Shown: positions 36,303-46,429 of the stretch, piece by piece
Layout of the letters: every line of letters starts with the position of its first letter
How positions within the stretch are numbered: the first letter of the stretch is position 1
From: an uncultured Clostridia bacterium
GTDB lineage: Bacteria; Bacillota; Clostridia; Christensenellales; Borkfalkiaceae
DNA: 64,000 nucleotides
Assembly (NCBI GenBank): GCA_944328665.1
Contig: CALVHS010000019.1
Coordinates: 35,156-99,155 of the forward strand
Direction of reading: 5' to 3'
Notes under the pieces: model-generated
The model's input: the letters and a program-made list of their open reading frames with translations, nothing else
Database searches by the model: none
What the model was told of the DNA's origin: nothing
Position numbers and translations under genes: made by a program

Positions 36303-37754
36303 TTACGGCGATCCCTCCGCTTTCTCCCGTTTTTCCTCCTCTCCACCGCCTGCGGGAGGACTGCCCTCCCGCTCCGCGAAGAGCAGAAAACAGGAGTACA
36401 GCATCCCCGTGGCGGGCAGGAACATCTGCACGTCCACCAGCGAGATCAGCAGGATGACGCCGATGACGGAAAGAAAGAACAGCCGTTCCGCCGTGCATCC
36501 GCGGCGCAGGGCGACAGCGGCGAGCTGCACGAAGTGATATGCGAGCGCCGCGACGCCGACGACGCCGCAGCTTGCCAATATCTGCACGGCGATGTTGTGG
36601 TACATGTCCGGGTATGCGCCCGGTTCGCCGTTGATATACCATCCGGGCGCGATCGGCTCGCAAAAGCCCACGCCGAATACGGGCGCCCGCAAAAAATTTC
36701 TCCAGCCGTTCTTCCATAGGAAAAACCTGCCCGTATCGCCAAAGCCGCGTTCAAACAGGAGGGCAAAGACCTGTTCGATCTTTTCCCGGAGCAGCACCGC
36801 CGCGGCCGCCGCCAACGCGAGCAGGACGAGGTTGGCGATACGGGCAAACCTCCTCACAGGGGAAGGCGCGATGCTCAGATACACCGCCATGCAAAGGACG
36901 GCGACCCCGCCGAACAGCAGCGCTCCGCGGCAGAGGGTAAGGGCGATCGTCCCGTAAAACAAAAAGCCGCAAAGATAAAAGACAAAACCGCGGCGCACCT
37001 TCATGCTCAGATAAAAACAGGCAGGCAGAAAAGCGGCGATACGCGAGCCGACCCCGTTGTTTACCGCCCAGCCGGTGTTCATCAGATCTTTATCGATGGA
37101 GCCGTCCGCGATGACCCCGTCGAAGAGGAGCATCTTGCCGAGCTGCAAACCGATCAGACAGAGCCCCGCAAAGAGGGTGAAGGCGACGTAAACGGGGGTG
37201 TCCTCCCGCGGGCGCATGGTATGATAGAAGAAGAGGTACAGCCCGAAATAGGTCAGGCAATACAGCCCGCCGAAGAGGAGATCGCGCGCTTCCCATCCCC
37301 CGAAAAAGGCGCCGTTGCATAAAAACGCAAAGGCGAGGGCGAGCATGCTCCCCTTATATGCCGCCTTGTCCCGCAAGATGCTGCCCTGCCTATACACGAT
37401 CAGCCGCCAAAGGAGCGCCGCCAGCGCCACGGCGCCGCACACGGCGAGAAAGACGATGACGTACGTCTGCCCGAAGTAATCGGATCCGTACGGGCGGCGG
37501 GAAGAATGCCGCCAGCTGCGCGAAAACCACGCGAGCACCGCCACGGGAAAAAGGGGGCGCGCGTCGCCGGCAAACAGGCAGAGAAAGACGACCGTCAATG
37601 CGGTCAGCGCAAAAAAAGGCAGCTCCAGCCCGGTCAGCGAACTGACGAGCGCCGCCGCCGCATAGACGAACGGCCACATCCTGCCGTCAAAAAAGCCAAG
37701 CACCTTGGCAAGGACGGGGCGGCGCGCGGCCGCCGCGATCTTATCTTTCAGCAT
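36303..37754 (-). CDS. O-antigen ligase-like membrane protein
   Basis: The protein has 483 residues and at least ten membrane helices. A Wzy_C-like central region holds GSRIAAFLPACFYLSMKV, LTLCRGALLFGGVAVL and WKNGWRNFLRAPVFGVG then MYHNIAVQILASCGVVGV. These resemble the SRG-type loop and the N-x-ILAxxGxxG motif of O-antigen ligases and polymerases. A glycan ligation or polymerisation role at the membrane is therefore likely; the substrate is unknown. The last 30 residues are a charged Gly/Glu/Lys tail. It starts 17 bases after recO in the same orientation, though its function is unrelated. Confidence 0.8.
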   Translation of the reverse strand: MLKDKIAAAARRPVLAKVLGFFDGRMWPFVYAAAALVSSLTGLELPFFALTALTVVFLCLFAGDARPLFPVAVLAWFSRSWRHSSRRPYGSDYFGQTYVIVFLAVCGAVALAALLWRLIVYRQGSILRDKAAYKGSMLALAFAFLCNGAFFGGWEARDLLFGGLYCLTYFGLYLFFYHTMRPREDTPVYVAFTLFAGLCLIGLQLGKMLLFDGVIADGSIDKDLMNTGWAVNNGVGSRIAAFLPACFYLSMKVRRGFVFYLCGFLFYGTIALTLCRGALLFGGVAVLCMAVYLSIAPSPVRRFARIANLVLLALAAAAAVLLREKIEQVFALLFERGFGDTGRFFLWKNGWRNFLRAPVFGVGFCEPIAPGWYINGEPGAYPDMYHNIAVQILASCGVVGVAALAYHFVQLAAVALRRGCTAERLFFLSVIGVILLISLVDVQMFLPATGMLYSCFLLFAEREGSPPAGGGEEEKREKAEGSP

Positions 37755-37771
37755 ATTCTTTTCTCCTTCCT

Positions 37772-38485
37772 TTAAAGGAGAGCTATGTATTCGTCCAGCG
37801 CCTTGACGCGTACGTCCGTCTCGGCGGAAAGGTATGCCCGCAACAGTTTAAGGGCGCGCTTGGCGCTGTCCGCACGCAGGAACCGCCCGTCGAACGGCAT
37901 GCCCGCGCACTTGCGCAAAAACTGCAAAGTGCCTTCGCTCACGCCCGCGCCCTGCCCGCATTCCCCGCAGAAAAAACAACCGCGGCGCAAATCGAAACCC
38001 ACCCTGCCCGCAAGGGACGCGCCGCATCCGCCGCAGCTTTCAAGGGAGAGCCTATAGCCGGAAAGATCGAGCGCCTTCAAAAAAAAGCAGGCGAGCGCCT
38101 CCTCTTCCGCGCCTTCGCACATCTCCCTGAGCCCGCTGACCGCGCGCAGGAACAGCTCTTCGTTGACGATGCCGTCGTACAGGAGGGCGTCGCACAGCCC
38201 CGTCAAAGAAGCGGCGGCGTAAAACTTGCCTATATCCTCCCGCAGGGGGTAAAACCCGTCCGTGAGGGCGGCGCCCGTCACGGTATTGTGTTCCCCTTTT
38301 CGGGCGAGCACATACTCGGCAAAGCAAAAGGGCTGGGCGGCGAATTTGAGCTTTGCGCCCGCCTTTTTGACCCCTTTGAGCGCCGCGGAAAGTTTGCCGT
38401 ACTGCAAGGAAAAGAGGGTGACGATCTTATCGTTTTCGCCGTAATCGGCGGTGCGCAGCACGAGCGCGTCCGTTTTGTAGAGCAT
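37772..38485 (-). CDS. recO: DNA repair protein RecO
   Basis: The protein has 237 residues. An N-terminal OB fold (YKTDALVLRTADYGENDKIVTLFS) is followed by a helical domain. A Cys4 zinc finger is present (CGGCG near 160, then CFFCGECG). It loads RecA and anneals strands in the RecF pathway. The ATG at 38485 gives the standard N-terminus; the ribosome binding site is weak (GGGG). It ends the yqfC-recO cluster, in the usual era-yqzL-recO order. Confidence 0.95.
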   Translation of the reverse strand: MLYKTDALVLRTADYGENDKIVTLFSLQYGKLSAALKGVKKAGAKLKFAAQPFCFAEYVLARKGEHNTVTGAALTDGFYPLREDIGKFYAAASLTGLCDALLYDGIVNEELFLRAVSGLREMCEGAEEEALACFFLKALDLSGYRLSLESCGGCGASLAGRVGFDLRRGCFFCGECGQGAGVSEGTLQFLRKCAGMPFDGRFLRADSAKRALKLLRAYLSAETDVRVKALDEYIALL

Positions 38486-38528
38486 GGCAACATCCCCGTC
38501 TCGCCGAAAGGAGCGCGCCGCAAACGGC

Positions 38529-38566
38529 AAAAAACGCACGCGCGCCTTCCCCGGTGCGGGGAAGGC
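38529..38566 (-). terminator. Hairpin between yqzL and recO
   Basis: The stem GCCTTCCCC/GGGGAAGGC (38544-38552 with 38558-38566) is followed 9 bases later by TTTTTT on the minus strand. It could reduce transcription into recO. Confidence 0.5.
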
Positions 38567-38584
38567 GGCGGCCCCTTTCGGGCG

Positions 38585-38692
38585 TCATTTTTTCAACTGC
38601 TTATACAGCATATAATAGGACAGACTGCCCGTCCTTGCAAACATCTGCCAGGCGATCTCCGCCGCCGTTTCGTCCTTGATAAATCTTGCCAT
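38585..38692 (-). CDS. yqzL: YqzL-family small protein (35 residues)
   Basis: The short ORF starts at 38692 with GGAGGGGAA upstream. The sequence has the YqzL core: AWQMFARTGSLSYYMLYKQL. Bacillus YqzL has the same W-F-TG-(Y/D)-YLLxKxL pattern and sits at this very position between era and recO. It was too short for routine ORF calling. Function is unknown. Confidence 0.85.
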   Translation of the reverse strand: MARFIKDETAAEIAWQMFARTGSLSYYMLYKQLKK

Positions 38693-38760
38693 TTCCCCTC
38701 CCCGCGGACTTGCCGCAAAGAGAGTATGCGCCGCTTTGCGCCCGTTTATTTATGACAGGA

Positions 38761-39654
38761 TCAGCGGTCTTCTTCCCCGTAGCCGAACCGCCGCACGAGG
38801 TCGGCGCGATCCCTCCAGTCCTCTTTGACCTTGACGAACGCCGTCAAAAAGACTTTGCAGCCCAAAAATTTTTCCAGTTCTTTGCGGGCGAAGGCGAGCG
38901 TCTCTTTGAGTGCGCCCCCCTGCCTGCCGATCAGGATGGCTTTATGGTTGGGCTTTTCGCAGACGATGTCCACGTCCACGTCGTACAATTCCTGCCCGTC
39001 CCGCTTTTGAAAGGTGTTGACCAGCACCGCCACGCCGTGGGGGATCTCCTTTTCGTATTTGAGCAGGATCTTCTCCCGCACGATCTCCCCCGCCATGAAG
39101 CGGGCGGACTTATCGGAGACGACGTCTTCAGGAAAGAGCGGCTCCCCTTCGGGCAGCGCGTCCGCGATCAACGCCTTGAGTTTGCGGATATTTTTACCCT
39201 TGCGCGCGGAAACGGGTACCACGTCGCAGGAGATCCCCGCCTCAAAGAGCGCCTTCGCGTCCTCGGGGATGCGCTCCTCGGGCATGATGTCCGTCTTGGT
39301 GTAGGCGACGATCATGGGGATGCCGAAGGAAAGGTAACGGCGCATAAGGGAGAGATCCGACCCGTCCACGCCCTTATGCCCGTCATGGACGTAGAGGATG
39401 AGGTCGACGTCTTTGGCGCATGCCTCCGCCGTACGCATCATCACGTCCGTGAGCGCGTTTTTCGCTTTATAGATGCCGGGCGTATCCGCAAAGACGATCT
39501 GCGCCCCCTCCTCGTTGAGGATGCCGAGGATCCTGTCCCGCGTGGTCTGCGGCTTGGGCGAGACGATGGCGACCTTTTCCCCCACCATGACGTTGACCAG
39601 CGTGCTTTTGCCCGCGTTTGCCTTGCCGATGACGGCGACCGTTCCGCTCTTCAC
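38761..39654 (-). CDS. era: GTPase Era
   Basis: The protein has 297 residues. It starts with GTG at 39654, overlapping the ybeY stop in a GTGA junction; upstream extension would run into ybeY. GTPase motifs are GKANAGKS (G1), DTPG (G3) and TKTD (G4). A C-terminal KH domain (VDIVCEKPNHKAILIGRQGGALK) binds 16S rRNA for 30S assembly. Gene order ybeY-era-yqzL-recO is typical of Firmicutes. Confidence 0.97.
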   Translation of the reverse strand: MKSGTVAVIGKANAGKSTLVNVMVGEKVAIVSPKPQTTRDRILGILNEEGAQIVFADTPGIYKAKNALTDVMMRTAEACAKDVDLILYVHDGHKGVDGSDLSLMRRYLSFGIPMIVAYTKTDIMPEERIPEDAKALFEAGISCDVVPVSARKGKNIRKLKALIADALPEGEPLFPEDVVSDKSARFMAGEIVREKILLKYEKEIPHGVAVLVNTFQKRDGQELYDVDVDIVCEKPNHKAILIGRQGGALKETLAFARKELEKFLGCKVFLTAFVKVKEDWRDRADLVRRFGYGEEDR

Positions 39655-40127
39655 GCCTTTTCTCTCCCGATGCCCATCTCCGCGAGGACATCCTCTTCCG
39701 CCGCGCGCATGGCGCGCTTGTCCTCTTCCGTCTCGTGGTCGTGCCCCAGCAAATGGCACAGCCCGTGCACCGCGAGATAGTAAAGTTCCCTGCGCAGGGA
39801 ATGGCCGTATTCTTCCGCCTGTTCGGCGGCGCGCTCGCGGCAAATGACGACGGATCCCAAAAACAGCCGCCCCTCCTCGTCGAGATCGTACGGGAAATCT
39901 TTGCCGCGGATCTCCCGCCGCAGGATACCGGAAAGGTTCGGAAAGCTCAATACGTCCGTGACGGCGTCCTTTTTGCGTTCGCGCGCGTTGAGGGAGCGGA
40001 TCTCATCCCCGCTCACGAACAGCAGCTCCGCCGCCAGAGGCACGTCCGCCTTCACGCGCGCGGAAAACGCCTTTTCCAACGGCGCGGCGTCAAATCCTTC
40101 TTCACAGTCGATATAAAACTCGCTCAT
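39651..40127 (-). CDS. ybeY: Endoribonuclease YbeY
   Basis: The protein has 158 residues. The zinc motif HGLCHLLGHDH is near residue 123-133. It participates in 16S rRNA 3'-end maturation and quality control. The ATG at 40127 overlaps the phosphodiesterase stop in ATGA, and its own stop overlaps the era start. The longer in-frame opening is a shadow of the upstream gene. Confidence 0.97.
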   Translation of the reverse strand: MSEFYIDCEEGFDAAPLEKAFSARVKADVPLAAELLFVSGDEIRSLNARERKKDAVTDVLSFPNLSGILRREIRGKDFPYDLDEEGRLFLGSVVICRERAAEQAEEYGHSLRRELYYLAVHGLCHLLGHDHETEEDKRAMRAAEEDVLAEMGIGREKA

Positions 40128-41594
40128 TCTTCCTTTTCCTCTCCTTCGTTTTTGCGCTTGATCTTGATCTTGGGATACCGGATACGGCTGTGATAGACGC
40201 CCGTAAGACAGCTGACGATCGTCTCTTTGATGGCGGTCAGATCGCGCATGGTGATATCGCATTCGTCAAACTGGTCGAGATCCATGCGCTCCTCGATGAT
40301 CTCGCGCACGGCGTTTTCCACCTTTTCCGGCGTGCGTTCGGGCAGGGTGCGCGAGATGGCCTCGCTCGCGTCGGCGATCATGATGATCGCGGCGATCTTG
40401 CTCTGCGGCTTGGGCCCGGGATAGGAAAAGTTTTCGATATTGACCTCCCCGTCCGACATCTTCAACGCCTTGGCGTAAAAATACTTGATGGGCAGGGTGC
40501 CGTGGTGCTGCACGGCGATATCCGCCAAGATCTTGGGCAGCCGCTTGGAGCGGATAAGATCGTACCCGTCTTTCGCGTGCGAGCGGATGATATCCACCGA
40601 AAGTTCGGGGGAAAGTTCATTGTGCGGGTTATAGCCGGACTGGTTCTCCGTAAAGTATTCGGGCTGGCGCAGCTTGCCGACGTCGTGATAATACGCCGCG
40701 GCGCGGGCGAGCGCGGTATCCTCGTTGAGGGCGATGGCGCAAGCCTCCGCAAGGTGCGCCACCACGATGCAGTGGTTGAAAGTGCCCATCGCCTTTTCCC
40801 TGAGTTCACGCATGAGGGGCGCGTCATGATCGGTCAGTTCGCGCAGGCGGTAATCCGTCACGCAATTGAATATGACTTCAAACACGGGCAGGAGCGCCAT
40901 AAAGAACACGGCGGAAAGCATGCCCCCTTCCACCCCGTAGACGAGGGGCCAGACGATGCCGCCCCCCTTGTTATACTCGATGCAGGACGCCATGATGAGC
41001 ACGGGGATGCAGATCGCAAAGCCGGTCAAAAAGGAGCGCAGACGCGTCTTGACCTTGCTGCCGACGAAGATGGCGACCATCCCTTCCGAAAAGGCGATGA
41101 CGGGATAACAATCGGTGGCAGTGGCGTAATCAATGCCCGGATCGTAGTTGGAAAAATGGTCGATGGAGAACATCAGCATGGCAAAGACGACGTTCATGAG
41201 TATGGCGTCGCGGCGGCGCAGGAGCAGCAGCGCGAGCAGCGCGGTCAGTGCGGACGGACGCGCATAGACGTTGAAAAACACGCCGAAAAAGTAACAGACG
41301 ACCAGCCCCGTCCCCAACAGCGTAAAGACGAGCTGACTGTTCTTCATCACCGCGAGGAACGCCCTGTCCTCGAAGATATAGTAAAAGTAGATGACGACGA
41401 AGAGGACGAACACGCTTGCCGCCAGATAGCCGAGGGTGCTGATATTGGTGCGCACGTATACGCCGAACGCCACATCCTCTTCGGGAGATTTTAAGGTGTT
41501 GAAGAATACGAAAAAGGCGATCAGCCCCAAAAAGACGAGGTAATTGAACAGAAAGAGGAAGATGCTCTTCACACATTCGCTCTTGCCGAACTTT

Positions 41595-41623
<29 letters not shown>
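40124..41623 (-). CDS. 7TM-HD phosphodiesterase (PgpH-like), short form
   Basis: The protein has 499 residues. About seven membrane helices (residues 20-255) lead into an HD domain with FNHCIVVAHLAEACA, AYYHDVGKLRQPEYF and VQHHGTLPIKYFY, which hold the metal ligands. PgpH proteins hydrolyse c-di-AMP and are usually about 700 residues, with a large extracytoplasmic 7TMR-HDED domain between helix 1 and the rest. That domain is almost wholly absent here. Position between phoH and ybeY supports orthology. The start (ATG 41623 or 41620) overlaps phoH by about 29 bases. Confidence 0.88.
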
Positions 41624-42596
<973 letters not shown>

Positions 42597-42623
42597 CTTT
42601 TCCTCCGTTCTTTTTGAAGCGGC

Positions 42624-43505
42624 TCAAAACCCCACGGAGCAGAGCCGCCTGTATGTGACTTCGGCACGGTAGACATACTTGCCCGCCCCGCCCGAAACAA
42701 AAACTTCCTGCCGCACGGGTTCCCCTTCCGCCCCGAGCAGGGCGAGCGCGAGAACGCGCGCCTCTTCCTCCTCGCCCTTCTCCGCGCACTCCGAGACGGC
42801 GACGCTTTCGCACAGCAGGGCGCAGCGGACGACGGGATAGGCGGCGCCCTCTTCCCCCGCGGCGAGCACCTGCCCCGCGCGCACCGCTTCCCCCTCTGCG
42901 ACGAGGGCGCGCCCGCGCAGTACGGTGAGCGATTCCACCACCCCGTCCGCCGGGCTGACGAGCGCCTCTTCCCGCACGGAAGGGGGCGCCTGCCCGCTGA
43001 CTTCGAGGGTAACGGTGAGGACGGGCCCTTCTTTTTGCAGGGCACAAAAGCTGACCGAAGGAAGCGCCGCCAGCGCGCGTTCCGCCCGCGCGGCGCTCTC
43101 TCTTCCGTATAGGCGGAAGGGATATACGCCCGCCTCCCGCAAAAGGGGCAGCGCCTGCGCCGCATAATAGCTGCCGCTCCCTTCAAAGCGCACGCGAAGC
43201 ACGAAAAGATCCGCCAAAAAAGAGAGCAGGACGAACGCCGCAGCGGCGGCGGCGAGCGCAGCGCGCTTTCCGATCCACAGGGCCGCCCTCGACAGCCCCG
43301 CGGGGCCTATCACATTTACAGTATAACACGAACGGGGAAAAATTGCAAAAATTTTTCGTAAATCTTTCGATTTTACTCGAAAACGGATCTTGCCCGCCCC
43401 TGTTTTTTCCGCCCTGTATGCACAGACGCCCGCGCGCGCGAGGCGGGTAAGGGCGAGAGCGGGCGCGAACGTCTCTATTTCCACGATGTGAGAAAAGAAG
43501 ATCAC
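42624..43505 (-). CDS. yqfD: Sporulation protein YqfD
   Basis: The protein has 293 residues. It has a short N-terminal cytoplasmic domain (1-85), one membrane helix (about 88-110) and an outer domain with the family pattern VRFEGSGSYYAAQALPLLREAGVYPF. YqfD is a stage IV sporulation protein paired with YqfC in Firmicutes. Its ATG overlaps the yqfC stop by 4 bases. Compared with the usual 390 residues it is about 100 shorter at the C-terminus. Confidence 0.88.
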   Translation of the reverse strand: MIFFSHIVEIETFAPALALTRLARAGVCAYRAEKTGAGKIRFRVKSKDLRKIFAIFPRSCYTVNVIGPAGLSRAALWIGKRAALAAAAAAFVLLSFLADLFVLRVRFEGSGSYYAAQALPLLREAGVYPFRLYGRESAARAERALAALPSVSFCALQKEGPVLTVTLEVSGQAPPSVREEALVSPADGVVESLTVLRGRALVAEGEAVRAGQVLAAGEEGAAYPVVRCALLCESVAVSECAEKGEEEEARVLALALLGAEGEPVRQEVFVSGGAGKYVYRAEVTYRRLCSVGF

Positions 43506-43762
43506 CGCGTTTCCTCCACCCTGACGACGCAGCCGAACACGGCGAGATCTCCCCCGCAGAACTGCCGCACGGACAAATTTTCACCCTCCGCGCGCACGGC
43601 GACCCCGCCGAAGTCCACCTCCACTGCGGAAGAGGAAAAAGCGCGCAGCCCTCTGACCCCTTCAAAATAGGCGCACCTTCCCAAAAAGACGACATATTTT
43701 TTCCCCGACACGATCTCCTCGTCCAGGCCGAGGCGGGCTGCAAGTTCCTCTGCAAAGCGCAA
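43502..43762 (-). CDS. yqfC: YqfC-like sporulation protein (TTG start)
   Basis: The protein has 86 residues when begun at TTG 43762, which lies 8 bases after AAGGAGG; no ATG is well placed. It ends FGCVVRVEETR and has the family-like middle YVVFLGRCAYFEGVRGL and FSSSAVEVDFGGVAVRAEG. It heads the cluster yqfC-yqfD-phoH and overlaps yqfD by 4 bases. The function in sporulation is not known at molecular level. Confidence 0.8.
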   Translation of the reverse strand: MRFAEELAARLGLDEEIVSGKKYVVFLGRCAYFEGVRGLRAFSSSAVEVDFGGVAVRAEGENLSVRQFCGGDLAVFGCVVRVEETR

Positions 43763-43831
43763 TTTTCGCACCTCCTTTTCCCGTTTCGCGCCCGCTCGCC
43801 AAAAAAATGCGGACGCGGCGCGGAGAAACGT

Positions 43832-43860
43832 TTGAATTTTTTTTCCGCATTTGCTATACT
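43832..43860 (+). promoter_or_regulatory. Promoter of the DUF2238-FmdB operon
   Basis: TTGAAT (43832-43837), a 17-base spacer and TATACT (43855-43860) lie about 28 bases before the start. It is divergent from yqfC. Confidence 0.75.
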
Positions 43861-43888
43861 GTTTACAGCAAAAGATACGGAGGCTGCC

Positions 43889-44608
43889 ATGCAAAAAGAA
43901 AAACCCGACAGAAAAGCCGGCCCGCTGCGGCTTGGCGTCTTTCTTTTCGACGCCTTGGCTGCGTGTTTTACGCTCGGCTATTTTTTATACATCGTCATCA
44001 CGGGCAACGACCCGTACAACCGCATGCTCAATACCCTGCTGCTCACCCTGATGTATCTGCTGCCGCCGGCGGCGCACCTGCTGTTCGGGAAAAAAATCAG
44101 CGACTTCGTGCTCGTCTTTTATTCCGCCTTCCTGACGGTGGCGAGCCTTTTGGGCCAGGTGCTGCGCTTCAACCACTACTTCCCCTGGTACGACAAATTC
44201 TGTCACTTTGCCTTCGGTTACGTCGGCGCTTTGGCGGGGCTGTTCGTCCTCTGTAAGATGGCGGATTACAAGTCGCTGCGCCCCTCTCTCGTCGTCATCC
44301 TCACCTTCAGCATCTCCATGATGTGCGGGGCATGTTGGGAGATCATGGAATACCTTTCCAGTCAATTTTTAGGGCAGACGGCGCAGGGCGTGCCGCAGGA
44401 AACGACGGACGGCAAGATGATCGTGGACATCACCGACACCATGCTCGACATCATCGCCAACTTCGGCGGCGCCGTCCTGTTCGCCGTGCATTACATCCTG
44501 CACCGCGCGACGAAAAGATCGCTGCTGCTCGGCGCGATCGAGCGAGATTTTCTCGCCGGGACAGACCCCTCAAACGAACGGGCAGACGAAGCCCGCAAAG
44601 GAGAATGA
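43889..44608 (+). CDS. DUF2238-like membrane protein
   Basis: The protein has 239 residues and about six membrane helices. The motif FPWYDKFCHFAFGYVGALAG followed by CWEIMEYLSSQFLG and the DITDTMLDIIANFGGA C-terminal helix match the DUF2238/YjdF family. Conserved His, Asp and Glu residues in the helices hint at ion binding, but no function is established. The ATG at 43889 follows ACGGAGG; the earlier in-frame ATG overlaps the promoter. The FmdB gene begins 3 bases after its stop. Confidence 0.82.
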   Translation: MQKEKPDRKAGPLRLGVFLFDALAACFTLGYFLYIVITGNDPYNRMLNTLLLTLMYLLPPAAHLLFGKKISDFVLVFYSAFLTVASLLGQVLRFNHYFPWYDKFCHFAFGYVGALAGLFVLCKMADYKSLRPSLVVILTFSISMMCGACWEIMEYLSSQFLGQTAQGVPQETTDGKMIVDITDTMLDIIANFGGAVLFAVHYILHRATKRSLLLGAIERDFLAGTDPSNERADEARKGE

Positions 44609-44611
44609 TCT

Positions 44612-44809
44612 ATGCCTATCCTGCAATACAAATGCGAAAAATGCGGCAAACGTTTTGAAGAATTGGTGACAAAATACGATGACGCCGTGCGTTGCCCCGA
44701 CTGCGGAGGAGCGTGTGCGCGCGACTGGAGCGGAGAGATCTATTCCGCGACGGGCAAAAAGAGCAGCCGTTGTTCGGGCAACTGCAAGACGTGCGGCGGC
44801 TGCCACTGA
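44612..44809 (+). CDS. FmdB-family zinc ribbon protein
   Basis: The protein has 65 residues. The zinc ribbon YKCEKCGKRFE...VRCPDCGG is canonical. A second Cys-rich cluster CSGNCKTCGGCH ends the protein. It begins with MPILQYKC, the usual family start, and follows GGAG. Function of the family is unclear, possibly regulatory. A terminator follows. Confidence 0.9.
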   Translation: MPILQYKCEKCGKRFEELVTKYDDAVRCPDCGGACARDWSGEIYSATGKKSSRCSGNCKTCGGCH

Positions 44810-44823
44810 ACCGCATCCGTGCC

Positions 44824-44857
44824 GGAGCGCGCTCCCCTGCGGGGCGCGCTCCTTTTT
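44824..44857 (+). terminator. Intrinsic terminator after the FmdB gene
   Basis: The arms GGAGCGCG and CGCGCTCC enclose an inner CCCC/GGGG stem, and TTTTT follows. It lies just before the converging peptidase gene stop. Confidence 0.85.
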
Positions 44858-44859
44858 GC

Positions 44860-46308
44860 TTATAGGACGGCGGAACCGTCCGCAAACGAACGGAGAATGC
44901 CGGACGCGTCCGCGCCCGCCCTTTTGAAGGAGAGGACAAGATCCTGCGGGGAAGCGATGCCGCCCGCAAGATCCGCATAATAGCGGCGAAGCGCGGCGAA
45001 AAATTTTTTGTCGCCGAATGTCTGCCGCAGGGTGCGAAAGAGCAGCATCCCCTTATTGTAGGCGAGCACGACATACTGATATTCGCTCAGGTATTCCCCC
45101 AGCTTTTTATCCATCGCCGTGTCCGCCCTGCCGAAGATCTGTTCCTGCACGGAATAAAAGGCACGGTATGCCCGCTCGGCGGCGGCGCAGAGCCCCTCCT
45201 CCGTCAGCCCGTATCCGTCATGCGCATCGAAAAAGAGGGCGGCGGAATACTCGGCGAGCCCTTCATCCATCCAAGCGTGCTCGAGTTGGTTGCTGCCCAC
45301 GGCGGCATACCACCATTGGTGCGCCGCCTCATGCACGAGGGTGTACGCCCGGTCGACGCCCGTGAGGTGATCGCCGATCATGACGAGAGCGGGATATTCC
45401 ATGCCGCCGACGGCAAACCCCGTCTGCACGGCGGAAAAGACGGGATAAGGATAACTGCCGAACATCTCCGAAAAGTACGTCAGGCTCTCCTCCGCAAGAG
45501 CGAGGCTGCGGGCGGGCGCGGGGTCGTCATAATAATAGTACATGACCTGCGCCCCGCACGCTTCCCCCTGCGCGACGGAAAACTCTTTGCTCAATACCAA
45601 CGCGAGATCGCGGGCGCCGTACAGTTCCAGCGTATACGTCTTCTTTGTCCCCTCCTCCTCCTCCGCCGAAAGGATGCGCCCGCTTGCGGCGAGCGTGTAG
45701 TCCGCATCCGCGCGAAAAGAGAGAAAGTAATCGGCGCAGGCGCTGTAAAACGGGTCGCCGTCCGCATAATATTCGCACTCGTAAAACTCTCCCCCCTCCA
45801 AGACGCAGAGGACGGGATAAAAATTGCCCAAATTGACCGCCCGTTCGGCGATGCCCGTCCTATGTTCCACGCGGGCGAGCTCCAGCGTCCATGAGACGGA
45901 AACGTCCGTCCTCTCTCCCGGGCGGAGAGGGCGTGCAAGCTGCACGCGCAGGACGTTTTCGTCCTGTCCGCACACCTCCCATGCGGCGCAGGGAGAGACG
46001 GAAAGGATCTCCATCCCCCCGTAACTTTCCCCCGCATAATACGCTGCCGCGGAGAAGGCATCGGAGACGGGGCGAAAGGCGGCGTCCTCGCGATAGGCGT
46101 TGCCGAAAAGATTGAATTCGAGAAAGGACAGGGGCTCCCCCGTCCCGTTCGTGTGGGAAAATTGCATTTCCGCCGAAAGCACGCCCTCTTCGTATTCTGC
46201 GCAAATGCGATATGCGTCCCTCTCGTTTTGCCCTCCGCCGCAGGCGGTGACGGGCAAAAGAAACAGCAGGCACGCCGCGGCGAGGGCAAAAGCGAATATC
46301 CTTTTCAT
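44860..46308 (-). CDS. M1-family metallopeptidase-like lipoprotein
   Basis: The protein has 482 residues. The signal peptide ends in VTAC with lipidation at Cys23. The gluzincin motif HEAAHQWW starts at residue 326, and the downstream zinc ligand Glu lies in WMDEGLAEYSA. GGMEYP near 292 corresponds to the M1 exopeptidase GxMEN loop, with changes that may alter specificity. It probably trims peptides at the outer membrane face. It lies between a convergent operon and the SpoIIQ-like gene. M1 assignment is confident; substrate is not. Confidence 0.88.
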   Translation of the reverse strand: MKRIFAFALAAACLLFLLPVTACGGGQNERDAYRICAEYEEGVLSAEMQFSHTNGTGEPLSFLEFNLFGNAYREDAAFRPVSDAFSAAAYYAGESYGGMEILSVSPCAAWEVCGQDENVLRVQLARPLRPGERTDVSVSWTLELARVEHRTGIAERAVNLGNFYPVLCVLEGGEFYECEYYADGDPFYSACADYFLSFRADADYTLAASGRILSAEEEEGTKKTYTLELYGARDLALVLSKEFSVAQGEACGAQVMYYYYDDPAPARSLALAEESLTYFSEMFGSYPYPVFSAVQTGFAVGGMEYPALVMIGDHLTGVDRAYTLVHEAAHQWWYAAVGSNQLEHAWMDEGLAEYSAALFFDAHDGYGLTEEGLCAAAERAYRAFYSVQEQIFGRADTAMDKKLGEYLSEYQYVVLAYNKGMLLFRTLRQTFGDKKFFAALRRYYADLAGGIASPQDLVLSFKRAGADASGILRSFADGSAVL

Positions 46309-46361
46309 GGCAGCCTCCCTTACGGTCTATAATTATGGTATGCAGCCGTCCGCGCGGATAT

Positions 46362-46397
46362 GAAAACCCCCGCGCGGGCTTACTGCCCGCGCGGGGG
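46362..46397 (-). terminator. Intrinsic terminator after the LytM gene
   Basis: A 13-bp stem CCCCCGCGCGGGC/GCCCGCGCGGGGG (46367-46379 with 46385-46397) is followed by TTTTC on the minus strand. Confidence 0.88.
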
Positions 46398-46429
46398 AAA
46401 GGAAGGGAGAAAAAAATGATGAGAATGAT

